DNA of 11,420 bases. It comes from CALREJ01 sp035547395. GTDB lineage: Bacteria; Patescibacteriota; Gracilibacteria; Peribacterales; Peribacteraceae. Position 1 is the stretch's first letter. Every line of letters starts with the position of its first letter. Below, one piece after another: positions 5,264 to 11,170 of this stretch. The stretch spans positions 1-11,420 of the forward strand of contig DASZVA010000015.1 of NCBI GenBank assembly GCA_035547395.1. The letters run 5' to 3'. Both the position numbers and the translations under genes were made by a program. The notes under the pieces are model-generated. The model had not been told where the DNA came from. It did no database searches and was given only the letters and a program-made list of their open reading frames with translations.

Positions 5264-6986
5264 TGTCTAAATTCACATCCCACAGGTTTGATTTGTCGGT
5301 GCGGCCCTCAACGATGTTATCCACGGCCATCATCGCAGTAAGCATGCTGTGATCCTGGTTGTTGTAGCGGTGCATGCCGTTGCGGCCGATGAGATACAAA
5401 TTTGGAATCGTTTCGACGAAGTCGCGCACGACGTGCAGCTGCGTGTAGCTGCCGATGTAGGCGGGGTAGGCTTTGGGCATACGCAGCACGCAGGCGTCCA
5501 CGACATCCTCGCTCTTGAGGAATCCGATCTTCTCCATTTCGCTGATACCCAGATCGATCATGTCCTGATCGGGCTTGATCCACAGATCCCCTCCCTCGTT
5601 CACGAAATACTCAAGACCGATCCAGATGTGGTTCTTGCGGTCGGCCACCATGTACGGGCTCCAGTTGTTGAAAATCTGGACTCTGCCGACTCTGACGCCG
5701 CCCTCCTGAATGTAGATCCAGTTGTCTGGCACGTCCGCTGCCGGCGCCCCCTTGCCCTCCTGCACGTGCAGTTTATTGAGGAGGAGTCCGACCGTGAGAA
5801 AATCGCGGTAGCTGAGCCCCTCCGCCACTTCGACGACCGTGGGATCCGGACGCGGGCGCATCATGCCGATGAGGTGCTTGATCGGCATCGTGGAGAAGAA
5901 ATAATCGCAGGCGATGGTTTCAGTTTCACCGGTTTCTGTATTTTCGATGGTCACAGATGTGATGCGCCTGTGATCAGTGGTGAGTGGTGAGTGTGCTCCT
6001 GATTCACTGGCCACTTCCCACTTTATTCCCACAACCCTCGTCTTCATTCTCACCTCCCCGCCGCACGTTTTCACCTGATCCGCAACTGTCTCCCACATCT
6101 GGCCGGGGCCGAATTTCGGATAGTAGAAACGCGTGATGAGGCTCGTCTCGCGCTCGGCCTGCGCCTTCTTGAAATCACTGCTGAGCAGATCCTTGATCGC
6201 GTGCGCGACGGCGCGCTTGAGGCTGAGTCCCTTCACGCGCTGTGCGCCCCAGTCGGCGCGAATCTCGCCGCACGGCACGCCCCAGACTTTCTCGGTGTAG
6301 GCCTCGAAGAAGGTGGCGTAGAGACGATCGCCGAAGCGGTTTTTGTAAAATGCATCCAGGTAGGTCTCGTCTGCAATCGGAAACATCTGCCGCTTGATAT
6401 AGCTCATGCCAATCAGAAACGTGTTCCAGAACCCCAGTCTGCGCGCGACCGTCAGCGTAATGCCGATCGGATACGGGAAGAAATGTTTGCGGTAGAAGAT
6501 GCGCGAGAGGCGCGGACGTTGGAGCATGACCTGGTCCTCTTTTTCGGGATCGGGCGCGGGTTTCCGAATCCTGAGAGGATTCGAATTGAGAATTGAAAAT
6601 TGAGAATTGAAAATGCCCTGCTCCGACACATTTTCCTTTTTCAATTTTTCATTTTCAATTTCGGAGCAACACTCCGGGCACAGATACTCGACGATCGCCT
6701 CTACCGCATAATCGATTTCATGATTCTTCTCCACGTCATCCGCCGCGGGCGCACCCTGGAGCGGCAGGATATTGAACCACCAGTCCATCACGCGCTTCTC
6801 TTTGCTGAAGAAACGGTGCCCGCCGATATCGATGCGGTTGCCCTTGTAGTTGTACGTCTGCGCGATGCCGCCGATTGCATTCGTCGCTTCGCACACGATC
6901 ACGCGGGTATCCGTCCGTTTCAGAAGTTCATAAGCGGCAGTGAGCCCGGCGGGGCCCGCACCTGCGATAATGGCGGTTTTTGACAT
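5229..6986 (-). CDS. FAD-dependent oxidoreductase, UDP-galactopyranose mutase-like
   Basis: A flavoprotein of 585 residues. The FAD-binding motif GAGPAGL is at 9-15, Glu33 ends the second strand, and IDIGGHRFF (52-60) is the second flavin contact. HFFPYPI (168-174) and the C-terminal LIGRNGMHRYNNQD (532-545) resemble UDP-galactopyranose mutase and related amine-oxidase-fold proteins that act on nucleotide or lipid-linked sugars. It is longer than UGM (about 370-400). Part of the excess is apparent insertion: residues about 79-155 include a Cys-rich CPECC and a stretch encoded by heptanucleotide repeats (about 111-137), residues 326-341 are encoded by another heptanucleotide repeat, and the hexapeptide GAPAAD occurs twice (78-83, 413-418). 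The last 11 residues match a duplicated tail downstream. It follows gtrA by 93 bp. Start ATG 6986 is directly before the dinucleotide fold. The exact reaction is uncertain. Confidence 0.87.
   Translation of the reverse strand: MSKTAIIAGAGPAGLTAAYELLKRTDTRVIVCEATNAIGGIAQTYNYKGNRIDIGGHRFFSKEKRVMDWWFNILPLQGAPAADDVEKNHEIDYAVEAIVEYLCPECCSEIENEKLKKENVSEQGIFNSQFSILNSNPLRIRKPAPDPEKEDQVMLQRPRLSRIFYRKHFFPYPIGITLTVARRLGFWNTFLIGMSYIKRQMFPIADETYLDAFYKNRFGDRLYATFFEAYTEKVWGVPCGEIRADWGAQRVKGLSLKRAVAHAIKDLLSSDFKKAQAERETSLITRFYYPKFGPGQMWETVADQVKTCGGEVRMKTRVVGIKWEVASESGAHSPLTTDHRRITSVTIENTETGETETIACDYFFSTMPIKHLIGMMRPRPDPTVVEVAEGLSYRDFLTVGLLLNKLHVQEGKGAPAADVPDNWIYIQEGGVRVGRVQIFNNWSPYMVADRKNHIWIGLEYFVNEGGDLWIKPDQDMIDLGISEMEKIGFLKSEDVVDACVLRMPKAYPAYIGSYTQLHVVRDFVETIPNLYLIGRNGMHRYNNQDHSMLTAMMAVDNIVEGRTDKSNLWDVNLDMVYHETKEEKK
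5976..5993. repeat. Heptanucleotide repeat (AGTGGTG)2.5 inside the FAD gene
   Basis: AGTGGTG at 5976-5982 and 5983-5989 is followed by a partial AGTG unit. On the coding strand it reads CACTCACC-type DNA giving HSPLTT (332-337) in the FAD protein, inside a segment that looks inserted between a core strand and the next one. The reading frame is kept. Confidence 0.65.
6584..6658. repeat. Inverted pair of TTTTCAA-type heptanucleotide arrays inside the FAD gene
   Basis: On the plus strand, two perfect 14-nt units AATTGAGAATTGAA fill 6584-6611; in the other orientation they are TTYTCAA heptads. From 6631 to 6658 four heptads TTTTCCT, TTTTCAA, TTTTTCA, TTTTCAA follow in the opposite orientation. 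Between and around them TGCTCCGA (6619-6626) and TCGGAGCA (6661-6668) form a perfect 8-bp inverted repeat. The arrays encode the low-complexity stretch of the FAD protein that includes FNSQFSILN. Confidence 0.75.
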
Positions 6987-6991
6987 GGGGG

Positions 6992-7026
6992 GAGAATACT
7001 AGGGATCAGAATACGAGAATACTAGG
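6992..7026. repeat. Direct 12-bp repeat GAGAATACTAGG, 23 bp apart
   Basis: Perfect copies lie at 6992-7003 and 7015-7026, with a third partial copy AGAATAC at 7008-7014. They sit immediately upstream of the FAD start. The proximal copy contains the candidate -10 box and the distal copy lies where a -35 would be. A regulator binding two sites about two helical turns apart is possible; slippage-type repeat is the simpler reading. Confidence 0.6.
6993..6998 (-). promoter_or_regulatory. -10-like box directly before the FAD gene
   Basis: On the minus strand TATTCT is followed by six C residues and the ATG at 6986, the spacing expected of a leaderless start. It matches four of six -10 bases and has no recognisable -35, so an internal promoter is only a possibility. 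The gene could also be read from the upstream epimerase-gtrA transcript. Confidence 0.35.
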
Positions 7027-7028
7027 AA

Positions 7029-7044
7029 ATCGGGAGTTCCCGAT
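7029..7044. other. Small hairpin in the gtrA-FAD spacer
   Basis: ATCGGG (7029-7034) and CCCGAT (7039-7044) form a perfect 6-bp stem with an AGTT loop. On the minus-strand transcript it lies just after the G-rich tract and before the repeats in front of the FAD gene. There is no T-run after it on the minus strand, so it is not an evident terminator. Confidence 0.45.
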
Positions 7045-7047
7045 GCT

Positions 7048-7075
7048 CCCTAACCCCAACCCCAACCCTAACCCC
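7048..7075 (-). other. Telomere-like G-quadruplex tract between gtrA and the FAD gene
   Basis: The plus strand reads CCCTAACCCCAACCCC and continues to 7075 with period about 6, giving five C-runs at 7048-7050, 7054-7057, 7060-7063, 7066-7068 and 7072-7075 with loops of only 2-3 nt. The minus strand, which is the coding strand of the gtrA-FAD operon, therefore carries five G-runs mixing TTAGGG and TTGGGG units. It begins 4 nt after the gtrA stop and would be in any gtrA-FAD transcript as an RNA quadruplex. Confidence 0.65.
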
Positions 7076-7079
7076 ATCT

Positions 7080-7553
7080 CTACACTCCCGTCGTCATCAC
7101 CTCTTCGGGCTGTTTTTTCTGGCGGAAGACGAAGGAATGCAGCAGGAAGTAGTTCCAGAACATCACGACACCGATCGCCAGCGCCTTGGACAAATTGGAA
7201 ACGGCTGCATGCGGAAGATGCGGGAAGAAGCGGAATCCGGCGGTAATGAAGAGAGCGGTAAAAACAACGTTGAGCACGTAGGCGATCGCATAGGCGACCA
7301 CGAAGCGCGCGGCTTGCGTCGTTGCCTTCCCCTCGCGATGACGGAAGGCGAAGAACTTGTTAATGAGAAACACGACCGTACTTGCGACGAGCGTGGAGAA
7401 GATATTCGCCACTCTGGGATCGAGGCCGAAAAACCACGTGAAGAAATTGAGCAGCGAAAAATCGATGACGGCGCCCGTACCGCCCGCGATCATGAATTTC
7501 CAGATTTGCTGGAGATGGGATTTCACCTTCGGATGATTCAGGATCAACGTCAT
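7080..7553 (-). CDS. GtrA family membrane protein
   Basis: A 157-residue protein with four hydrophobic segments at about 18-43, 49-69, 83-107 and 121-143 and short charged ends, the length and layout of the GtrA family. Family marks are the glycine-rich first helix (AGGTGAVID, 23-31), NKFFAF after helix 2 (65-70) and the related NYFLLHSFVF after helix 4 (134-143). GtrA proteins are linked to moving or presenting polyprenyl-phosphate-linked sugars across the inner membrane, and the DPM1-like enzyme in this window would supply such a lipid. The ATG overlaps the stop of the upstream epimerase gene as ATGA, so the two are probably translationally coupled. The FAD gene follows after 93 bp of repeats. 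The transported sugar is unknown. Confidence 0.88.
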   Translation of the reverse strand: MTLILNHPKVKSHLQQIWKFMIAGGTGAVIDFSLLNFFTWFFGLDPRVANIFSTLVASTVVFLINKFFAFRHREGKATTQAARFVVAYAIAYVLNVVFTALFITAGFRFFPHLPHAAVSNLSKALAIGVVMFWNYFLLHSFVFRQKKQPEEVMTTGV

Positions 7554-8497
7554 GCGTTCACCGTAACGGAAGCGCCGTTCCAGGCTTCAAAGGTTTTGCG
7601 CAGCCCTTCATCGAGCGGCGTCCATTTCATAGATTCCAGAAGCGGGTGTACGGGCAGACGCGGGATGACCCGCTGCACCATGTTCTGACTGCTATCGAAA
7701 GTGATGGGCAGGCCCGGATGCACAATGTCGCGGATTTTCTCCGCAAGTTCGCGGACGCTAATGATATCCTCGGATGTCACATATTGAATGCCCTGCACGT
7801 TATGTTCGATGAGGGTCATGGCAGCACGCACGAGATCTTCGACGTACAAAAACGAGCGTTCTTTTTCGCCGTCGCCGCGCACAACGAGCGTCTCCTCCGC
7901 ATCGCGCGCCTGCACCATGAGCGCGGGTACCAGGTTCGCGTCTTCATTGAAGGTATCGCGCGGTCCGTAGACGCCGACGGGGCGCAGAATGAGCAGTGGA
8001 AATTTGCGCTGATGCTGTGCAGACAGCCACAACATGCACGAGATCGCCTTGCCAAGGACATACCCGTCCACGGAATCCGTCTTGGCCAGTGCCACCGCAT
8101 CCATGGCGGGCGCGACGTTCGCGGAACTGAAGAACGTCACCGGCACGCGCATGTCGCATTCCTTCATTCCTTCGAGCAGCGCCAGAGTCATGCGGACGTT
8201 GTCATTGATCACGTCGCTCGGCCGCTTGTGATGATACTGCTCGTTGCGCCGGCTGGCGGCCAGATGAATGACTTCATCGACGCCGCGCACCAGATCGGTG
8301 CAGTATTCGGAGTCGCGCAGATCCCCTTCCAGTGTTTCGATCTCGGCTCTGCGGGAAGAGAGAGCACGATAGTTTTGCGCGCGCAGAGGAACTCTCACCT
8401 CTGCCCCATGGTCGAGCAGGTATTCGACCAAAAAACTTCCGATAAATCCCGTGCCTCCGGTGACGAGGACTTTGCGTCCTGACCATGATTTCGTCAT
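7550..8497 (-). CDS. NAD-dependent epimerase/dehydratase (extended SDR)
   Basis: An extended SDR of 315 residues, second of its kind in the window and only distantly similar to the one at 3099. The Rossmann motif TGGTGFIG is at 13-20, HLAASRR (78-84) is the substrate-side turn, Tyr146-x3-Lys150 is the catalytic pair, and LRPVGVYGPRD and SFLYVEDL further on are typical of the UDP-sugar epimerase group. The catalytic serine position reads SSAN (124-127). I chose ATG 8497 because it begins just before the first strand. The frame stays open to 8626, but the extra 43 residues are encoded by AT-rich spacer and have no family match. A weak -10-like TACGCT (8507-8512, minus) lies 9 nt upstream. It heads the operon epimerase-gtrA-FAD, with an ATGA overlap to gtrA. 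The substrate is unknown. Confidence 0.88.
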   Translation of the reverse strand: MTKSWSGRKVLVTGGTGFIGSFLVEYLLDHGAEVRVPLRAQNYRALSSRRAEIETLEGDLRDSEYCTDLVRGVDEVIHLAASRRNEQYHHKRPSDVINDNVRMTLALLEGMKECDMRVPVTFFSSANVAPAMDAVALAKTDSVDGYVLGKAISCMLWLSAQHQRKFPLLILRPVGVYGPRDTFNEDANLVPALMVQARDAEETLVVRGDGEKERSFLYVEDLVRAAMTLIEHNVQGIQYVTSEDIISVRELAEKIRDIVHPGLPITFDSSQNMVQRVIPRLPVHPLLESMKWTPLDEGLRKTFEAWNGASVTVNA

Positions 8498-8606
8498 AGG
8501 AGAGGAAGCGTACCAGATGCATTGCGCGGATGGCGATCGAATTATGAAAATTTTGAGAAATATTGCGACGTATTTGCTTGCTTTGTCTGACGTTCGATTT
8601 TCCAGC

Positions 8607-8663
8607 GCGCCCATTCGTGGGCGCATGAACCCGGATGCATATCCTGCGGCCAGGAATGGCCGC
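8607..8663. other. Three consecutive tetraloop hairpins in the divergent spacer
   Basis: The 239-bp spacer 8498-8736 holds no gene that I can support. Inside it are three hairpins in a row. GCGCCCA/TGGGCGC (8607-8613 with 8618-8624) has a TTCG loop. GGAT/ATCC (8633-8636 with 8641-8644) has a GCAT loop. GCGGCCA/TGGCCGC (8646-8652 with 8657-8663) has a GGAA loop, which is of the GNRA class. The outer two are perfect 7-bp, GC-rich stems standing in AT-rich surroundings. Followed by CAATA/TATTG (8672-8676 with 8680-8684). This could be a small structured RNA, a protein-binding region or a repeat; no promoter for it is obvious. Confidence 0.5.
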
Positions 8664-8695
8664 TCTGATGAGCAATATCATATTGTGAGATCGAT

Positions 8696-8723
8696 ATTTC
8701 AATTTTCCATTTTCAATTTTCCT
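8696..8723. repeat. Heptanucleotide array TTTTCMA before the dehydrogenase gene
   Basis: Four heptads follow without gap: ATTTCAA, TTTTCCA, TTTTCAA, TTTTCCT. The unit is the same as that inside the FAD gene at 6584-6658. The array ends 1 bp before the -10 box of the dehydrogenase gene and occupies the position of the -35 region. Confidence 0.7.
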
Positions 8724-8724
8724 T

Positions 8725-8730
8725 TATACT
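8725..8730 (+). promoter_or_regulatory. -10 box of a leaderless promoter for the dehydrogenase operon
   Basis: TATACT matches five of six -10 bases. Exactly 6 nt (CCGCGC) separate it from the ATG at 8737, which places the A of the ATG at the expected transcription start. No Shine-Dalgarno is present and no standard -35 is visible within the heptanucleotide array. Confidence 0.55.
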
Positions 8731-8736
8731 CCGCGC

Positions 8737-10014
8737 ATGTCCGCATCCTCTCCTGTTCTCTGCATCGTGGGTCTCGGCTACGTGGGACTGCCGCTCGCGC
8801 ATGCGTTCGCGAAGCACGGCTACAAAACAATCGGCTACGATATTTCGAGCAGGCGTATCGAGGAGCTTAAAAACGGCCATGACCGCACATTGGAATTGAG
8901 CGAGCATCAACTCAAGGAAGTAATGATTCATTTCAGCGACGATCCGGCGGTCATGAAAGAGGCGGACGTCATCATCCTCGCCATCCCGACGCCGATTGAC
9001 GACCGGAACAATCCGGATCTCACGCTGGTTGAAAAAGCATCCGAGACGGTCGGCAAAAACATCAAGAAGGGCGCGATCGTCGTCTATGAGTCGACGGTAT
9101 ATCCGGGCGTGACGGAGGAGATCTGCGCGCCGATCATCGAGCGCGAATCGGGTTTGAAGTGGAAGCAGGATTTCCACCTCGGCTATTCGCCCGAGCGCAT
9201 CAACCCCGGTGACAAGCAGCACACGGTGGAAACGATCATCAAAATCGTGTCGGGAGACGATGAGGAGACGCTGGAAACATTGAGCGACCTGTACGGATCG
9301 ATCGTGAAGGCAGGCATCCACCGCGCGCCGAGTATCAAAGTGGCGGAGATGGCCAAGGCGATCGAGAACGCGCAGCGAGACCTCAATATCGCGTACGTGA
9401 ACGAGATCGCCATGCTCTGTACGCATCTGGGAATCAAATCGGCTGACGTGCTCAGCGCCGCGGGAACCAAGTGGAATTTTCTGCCGTTCAAACCGGGGCT
9501 CGTCGGCGGCCACTGCATCGGCGTCGATCCGTATTACCTTGTGGAGAAAGCGAAACAGCTCGGCATGACGACGCACGTCATCAGCGCAGGACGGCTTATC
9601 AATGACGGCATGGGCAAGTTCGTGGCAACGCAGGTCGTCGAACGTCTGAAGACGAGTCCATCGCAGGCCCGCGCGCTGGTGCTGGGACTCACCTTCAAGG
9701 AAGACGTACCCGACACCCGAAACAGCAAAGTGCATGATGTGGTGAAAGCGCTTGAGGAAAAGGGCATGAACGTGGAGGTGCACGATCCGTTCTTAAGCGA
9801 TGAAGAGATCGCAAAGATGAAGCACGCACCCGGCTCGCTCGAGAACGGTCCGTACGATGCCGTGCTGCTGCTCGTCGCGCACGAAGCGTACAAGCGCCTG
9901 TCCGCCGCGGATCTCGTCAACGCACTCAAGGAGCGGGGCGTCCTCTTTGATCTCAAATCGATCGTCGATCAAAGTGTGATAGAGGGAGCGGGCCGCACCT
10001 ATCTCTCCCTGTAA
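8737..10014 (+). CDS. Nucleotide-sugar dehydrogenase, WbpA/TviB type (probable UDP-N-acetylglucosamine 6-dehydrogenase)
   Basis: A complete cytoplasmic enzyme of 425 residues that oxidises C6 of a UDP-sugar to the acid with two NAD. GLGYVGLPLA (12-21) and Asp35 bind NAD. PTPID (84-88) and STVYPGVTEE (119-128) are the standard loops. GYSPERINPGDK (149-160) is characteristic of the WbpA/TviB/WecC group that uses N-acetylated sugars rather than UDP-glucose. EMAKAIEN (204-211) holds the catalytic lysine and asparagine, and GGHCIGVDPYY (257-267) the catalytic Cys260. The C-terminal domain carries FKEDVPDTRNSK. Substrate assignment to UDP-GlcNAc versus UDP-ManNAc is by resemblance and could be wrong. 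It leads a plus-strand operon: 4 nt separate its TAA from the next ATG. It is divergent from the epimerase operon, and its ATG sits at the expected transcription start. Confidence 0.93.
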   Translation: MSASSPVLCIVGLGYVGLPLAHAFAKHGYKTIGYDISSRRIEELKNGHDRTLELSEHQLKEVMIHFSDDPAVMKEADVIILAIPTPIDDRNNPDLTLVEKASETVGKNIKKGAIVVYESTVYPGVTEEICAPIIERESGLKWKQDFHLGYSPERINPGDKQHTVETIIKIVSGDDEETLETLSDLYGSIVKAGIHRAPSIKVAEMAKAIENAQRDLNIAYVNEIAMLCTHLGIKSADVLSAAGTKWNFLPFKPGLVGGHCIGVDPYYLVEKAKQLGMTTHVISAGRLINDGMGKFVATQVVERLKTSPSQARALVLGLTFKEDVPDTRNSKVHDVVKALEEKGMNVEVHDPFLSDEEIAKMKHAPGSLENGPYDAVLLLVAHEAYKRLSAADLVNALKERGVLFDLKSIVDQSVIEGAGRTYLSL

Positions 10015-10018
10015 TTCC

Positions 10019-11170
10019 ATGTATCCGCGATTCTGGTACTGGCCGCTCATCGTCCTCGCGGCTGCGCTGGCAACAGTTCTTGCCTTGACGCTCGCGCCGT
10101 ATGGCTGGAATCCGTCGGCGCTTTTTCATCTCGATCAATCCACCGCCAATCAGTACGGCGTGCCGAAGGGATTCGTCGTGCTGCAGGAACCGGGATACGA
10201 CGGCGAGCAGTATTATGAAATCGCGCGGTCCATGCCGAAAATATTCGATCCGTCGAATTGGCGAAGCCTTGCAACGCACTCGACCATCGCCTATTCCTAT
10301 CAGCGCTTTTTGCTGCCGCTCACCGCGTTTGTCATCACGCTGGGTCGCGACTCCGCACTGCCGTATGCCTTTCTGCTCATCAACGTCGCGGCGCTGATCG
10401 GCGCCTGCGCGATCCTGCTGCGGTTCCGGCCCAGACGACCGCTGTACGCGCTCGCGCTCGCGCTCTGTCCGGCAGCAACCGTCGGCCTGCATTTTTCGCT
10501 GGCGGAGCCGCTGACTCTGCTGCTCATCACCGCGTTCCTCGTCCGCTTCGACGGACGCGAACGGCTGGGGACATGGGACATCGTCCTGCTCTCGCTGTTC
10601 GTTTTGTCGCGCGAGGTGAACATTCTGTTTGTCGGATTCCTGCTGCTCTACATGCTCTACCGCAAGCGATGGCAGGATGCGTTCCTGCTGCTGGTGCCGC
10701 TGCTCACCTTTCTGACGCTGCACAGTTTGATCTTTCGCATCTTCCACGAAATTCCGTTCTTCTGGAGTACCGGCAAAAGCACGCTGCCGTTCGGCGCGAT
10801 CATCCCGCTGCTGTTTGGTCATGCGGGCTACAATATGCTGACGTTTTCCTCGATAGCGCTCTTCTGCGGATTCGTGCTGCCCGCCGTCGTCTGGACGGCC
10901 GCGATTTCCTGGAAAGAACGCCGGAGCGCTCCGTTCCTGCCGTGGGCGACGTTCATCTTCCTGTGCGTGATGATCATGATGCCCGATCACATCTGGGGAT
11001 CCGTCACGTCGATCGGACGCGTCATCACGCCGGTCTATCCCCTGTTTTTGATCACGGCCGCAAAGCACGACACGCTCCCCGTGCGGCTGATCGCCGTCGC
11101 CGTTCTCGTAATCGGCTGCGTCGCGGCTCTCGGCCTTGCATCCATTCATCATCCGTTCACTCTCAGCTGA
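10019..11170 (+). CDS. Polytopic membrane protein, possible GT-C-like glycosyltransferase
   Basis: A membrane protein of 383 residues with about eight to ten hydrophobic segments, no signal peptide other than the first helix (8-26), and an extracytoplasmic first loop. That loop holds PGYDGEQYYEIA (58-69) and then YSYQRFLLPL (92-101). This pair, an acidic GYDG-x2-YY followed by YxxxRxxLP, is common in bacterial membrane proteins of glycan clusters that resemble GT-C enzymes, where the loop aspartate is thought to act in sugar transfer. I cannot assign a named family or substrate. It lies 4 nt after the dehydrogenase gene and its stop overlaps the next start as TGATG, so all three are probably co-translated. 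Start ATG 10019 is the first in frame after the upstream stop. A flippase- or polymerase-like role is an alternative. Confidence 0.8.
   Translation: MYPRFWYWPLIVLAAALATVLALTLAPYGWNPSALFHLDQSTANQYGVPKGFVVLQEPGYDGEQYYEIARSMPKIFDPSNWRSLATHSTIAYSYQRFLLPLTAFVITLGRDSALPYAFLLINVAALIGACAILLRFRPRRPLYALALALCPAATVGLHFSLAEPLTLLLITAFLVRFDGRERLGTWDIVLLSLFVLSREVNILFVGFLLLYMLYRKRWQDAFLLLVPLLTFLTLHSLIFRIFHEIPFFWSTGKSTLPFGAIIPLLFGHAGYNMLTFSSIALFCGFVLPAVVWTAAISWKERRSAPFLPWATFIFLCVMIMMPDHIWGSVTSIGRVITPVYPLFLITAAKHDTLPVRLIAVAVLVIGCVAALGLASIHHPFTLS

Noticed and set aside
8498..8626. 43-residue N-terminal extension of the minus-strand epimerase
   Set aside because: It is encoded by AT-rich spacer, and the SDR fold starts right after the ATG at 8497, in line with other extended SDRs.
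8663..8695. Hammerhead-ribozyme-like CTGATGAG followed by an inverted repeat
   Set aside because: The conserved GAAA after stem II is missing (GTGAGA instead) and no matching stem I/III is found, so the core cannot form.
8713..9783. 356-aa minus-strand frame
   Set aside because: It lies opposite the unmistakable dehydrogenase, with His/Arg/Asp-rich shadow composition.
9953..11152. 399-aa minus-strand frame
   Set aside because: It mirrors the polytopic membrane protein; a composition dominated by Arg, Glu, Asp and Gln is what the reverse complement of hydrophobic GC-rich codons gives.
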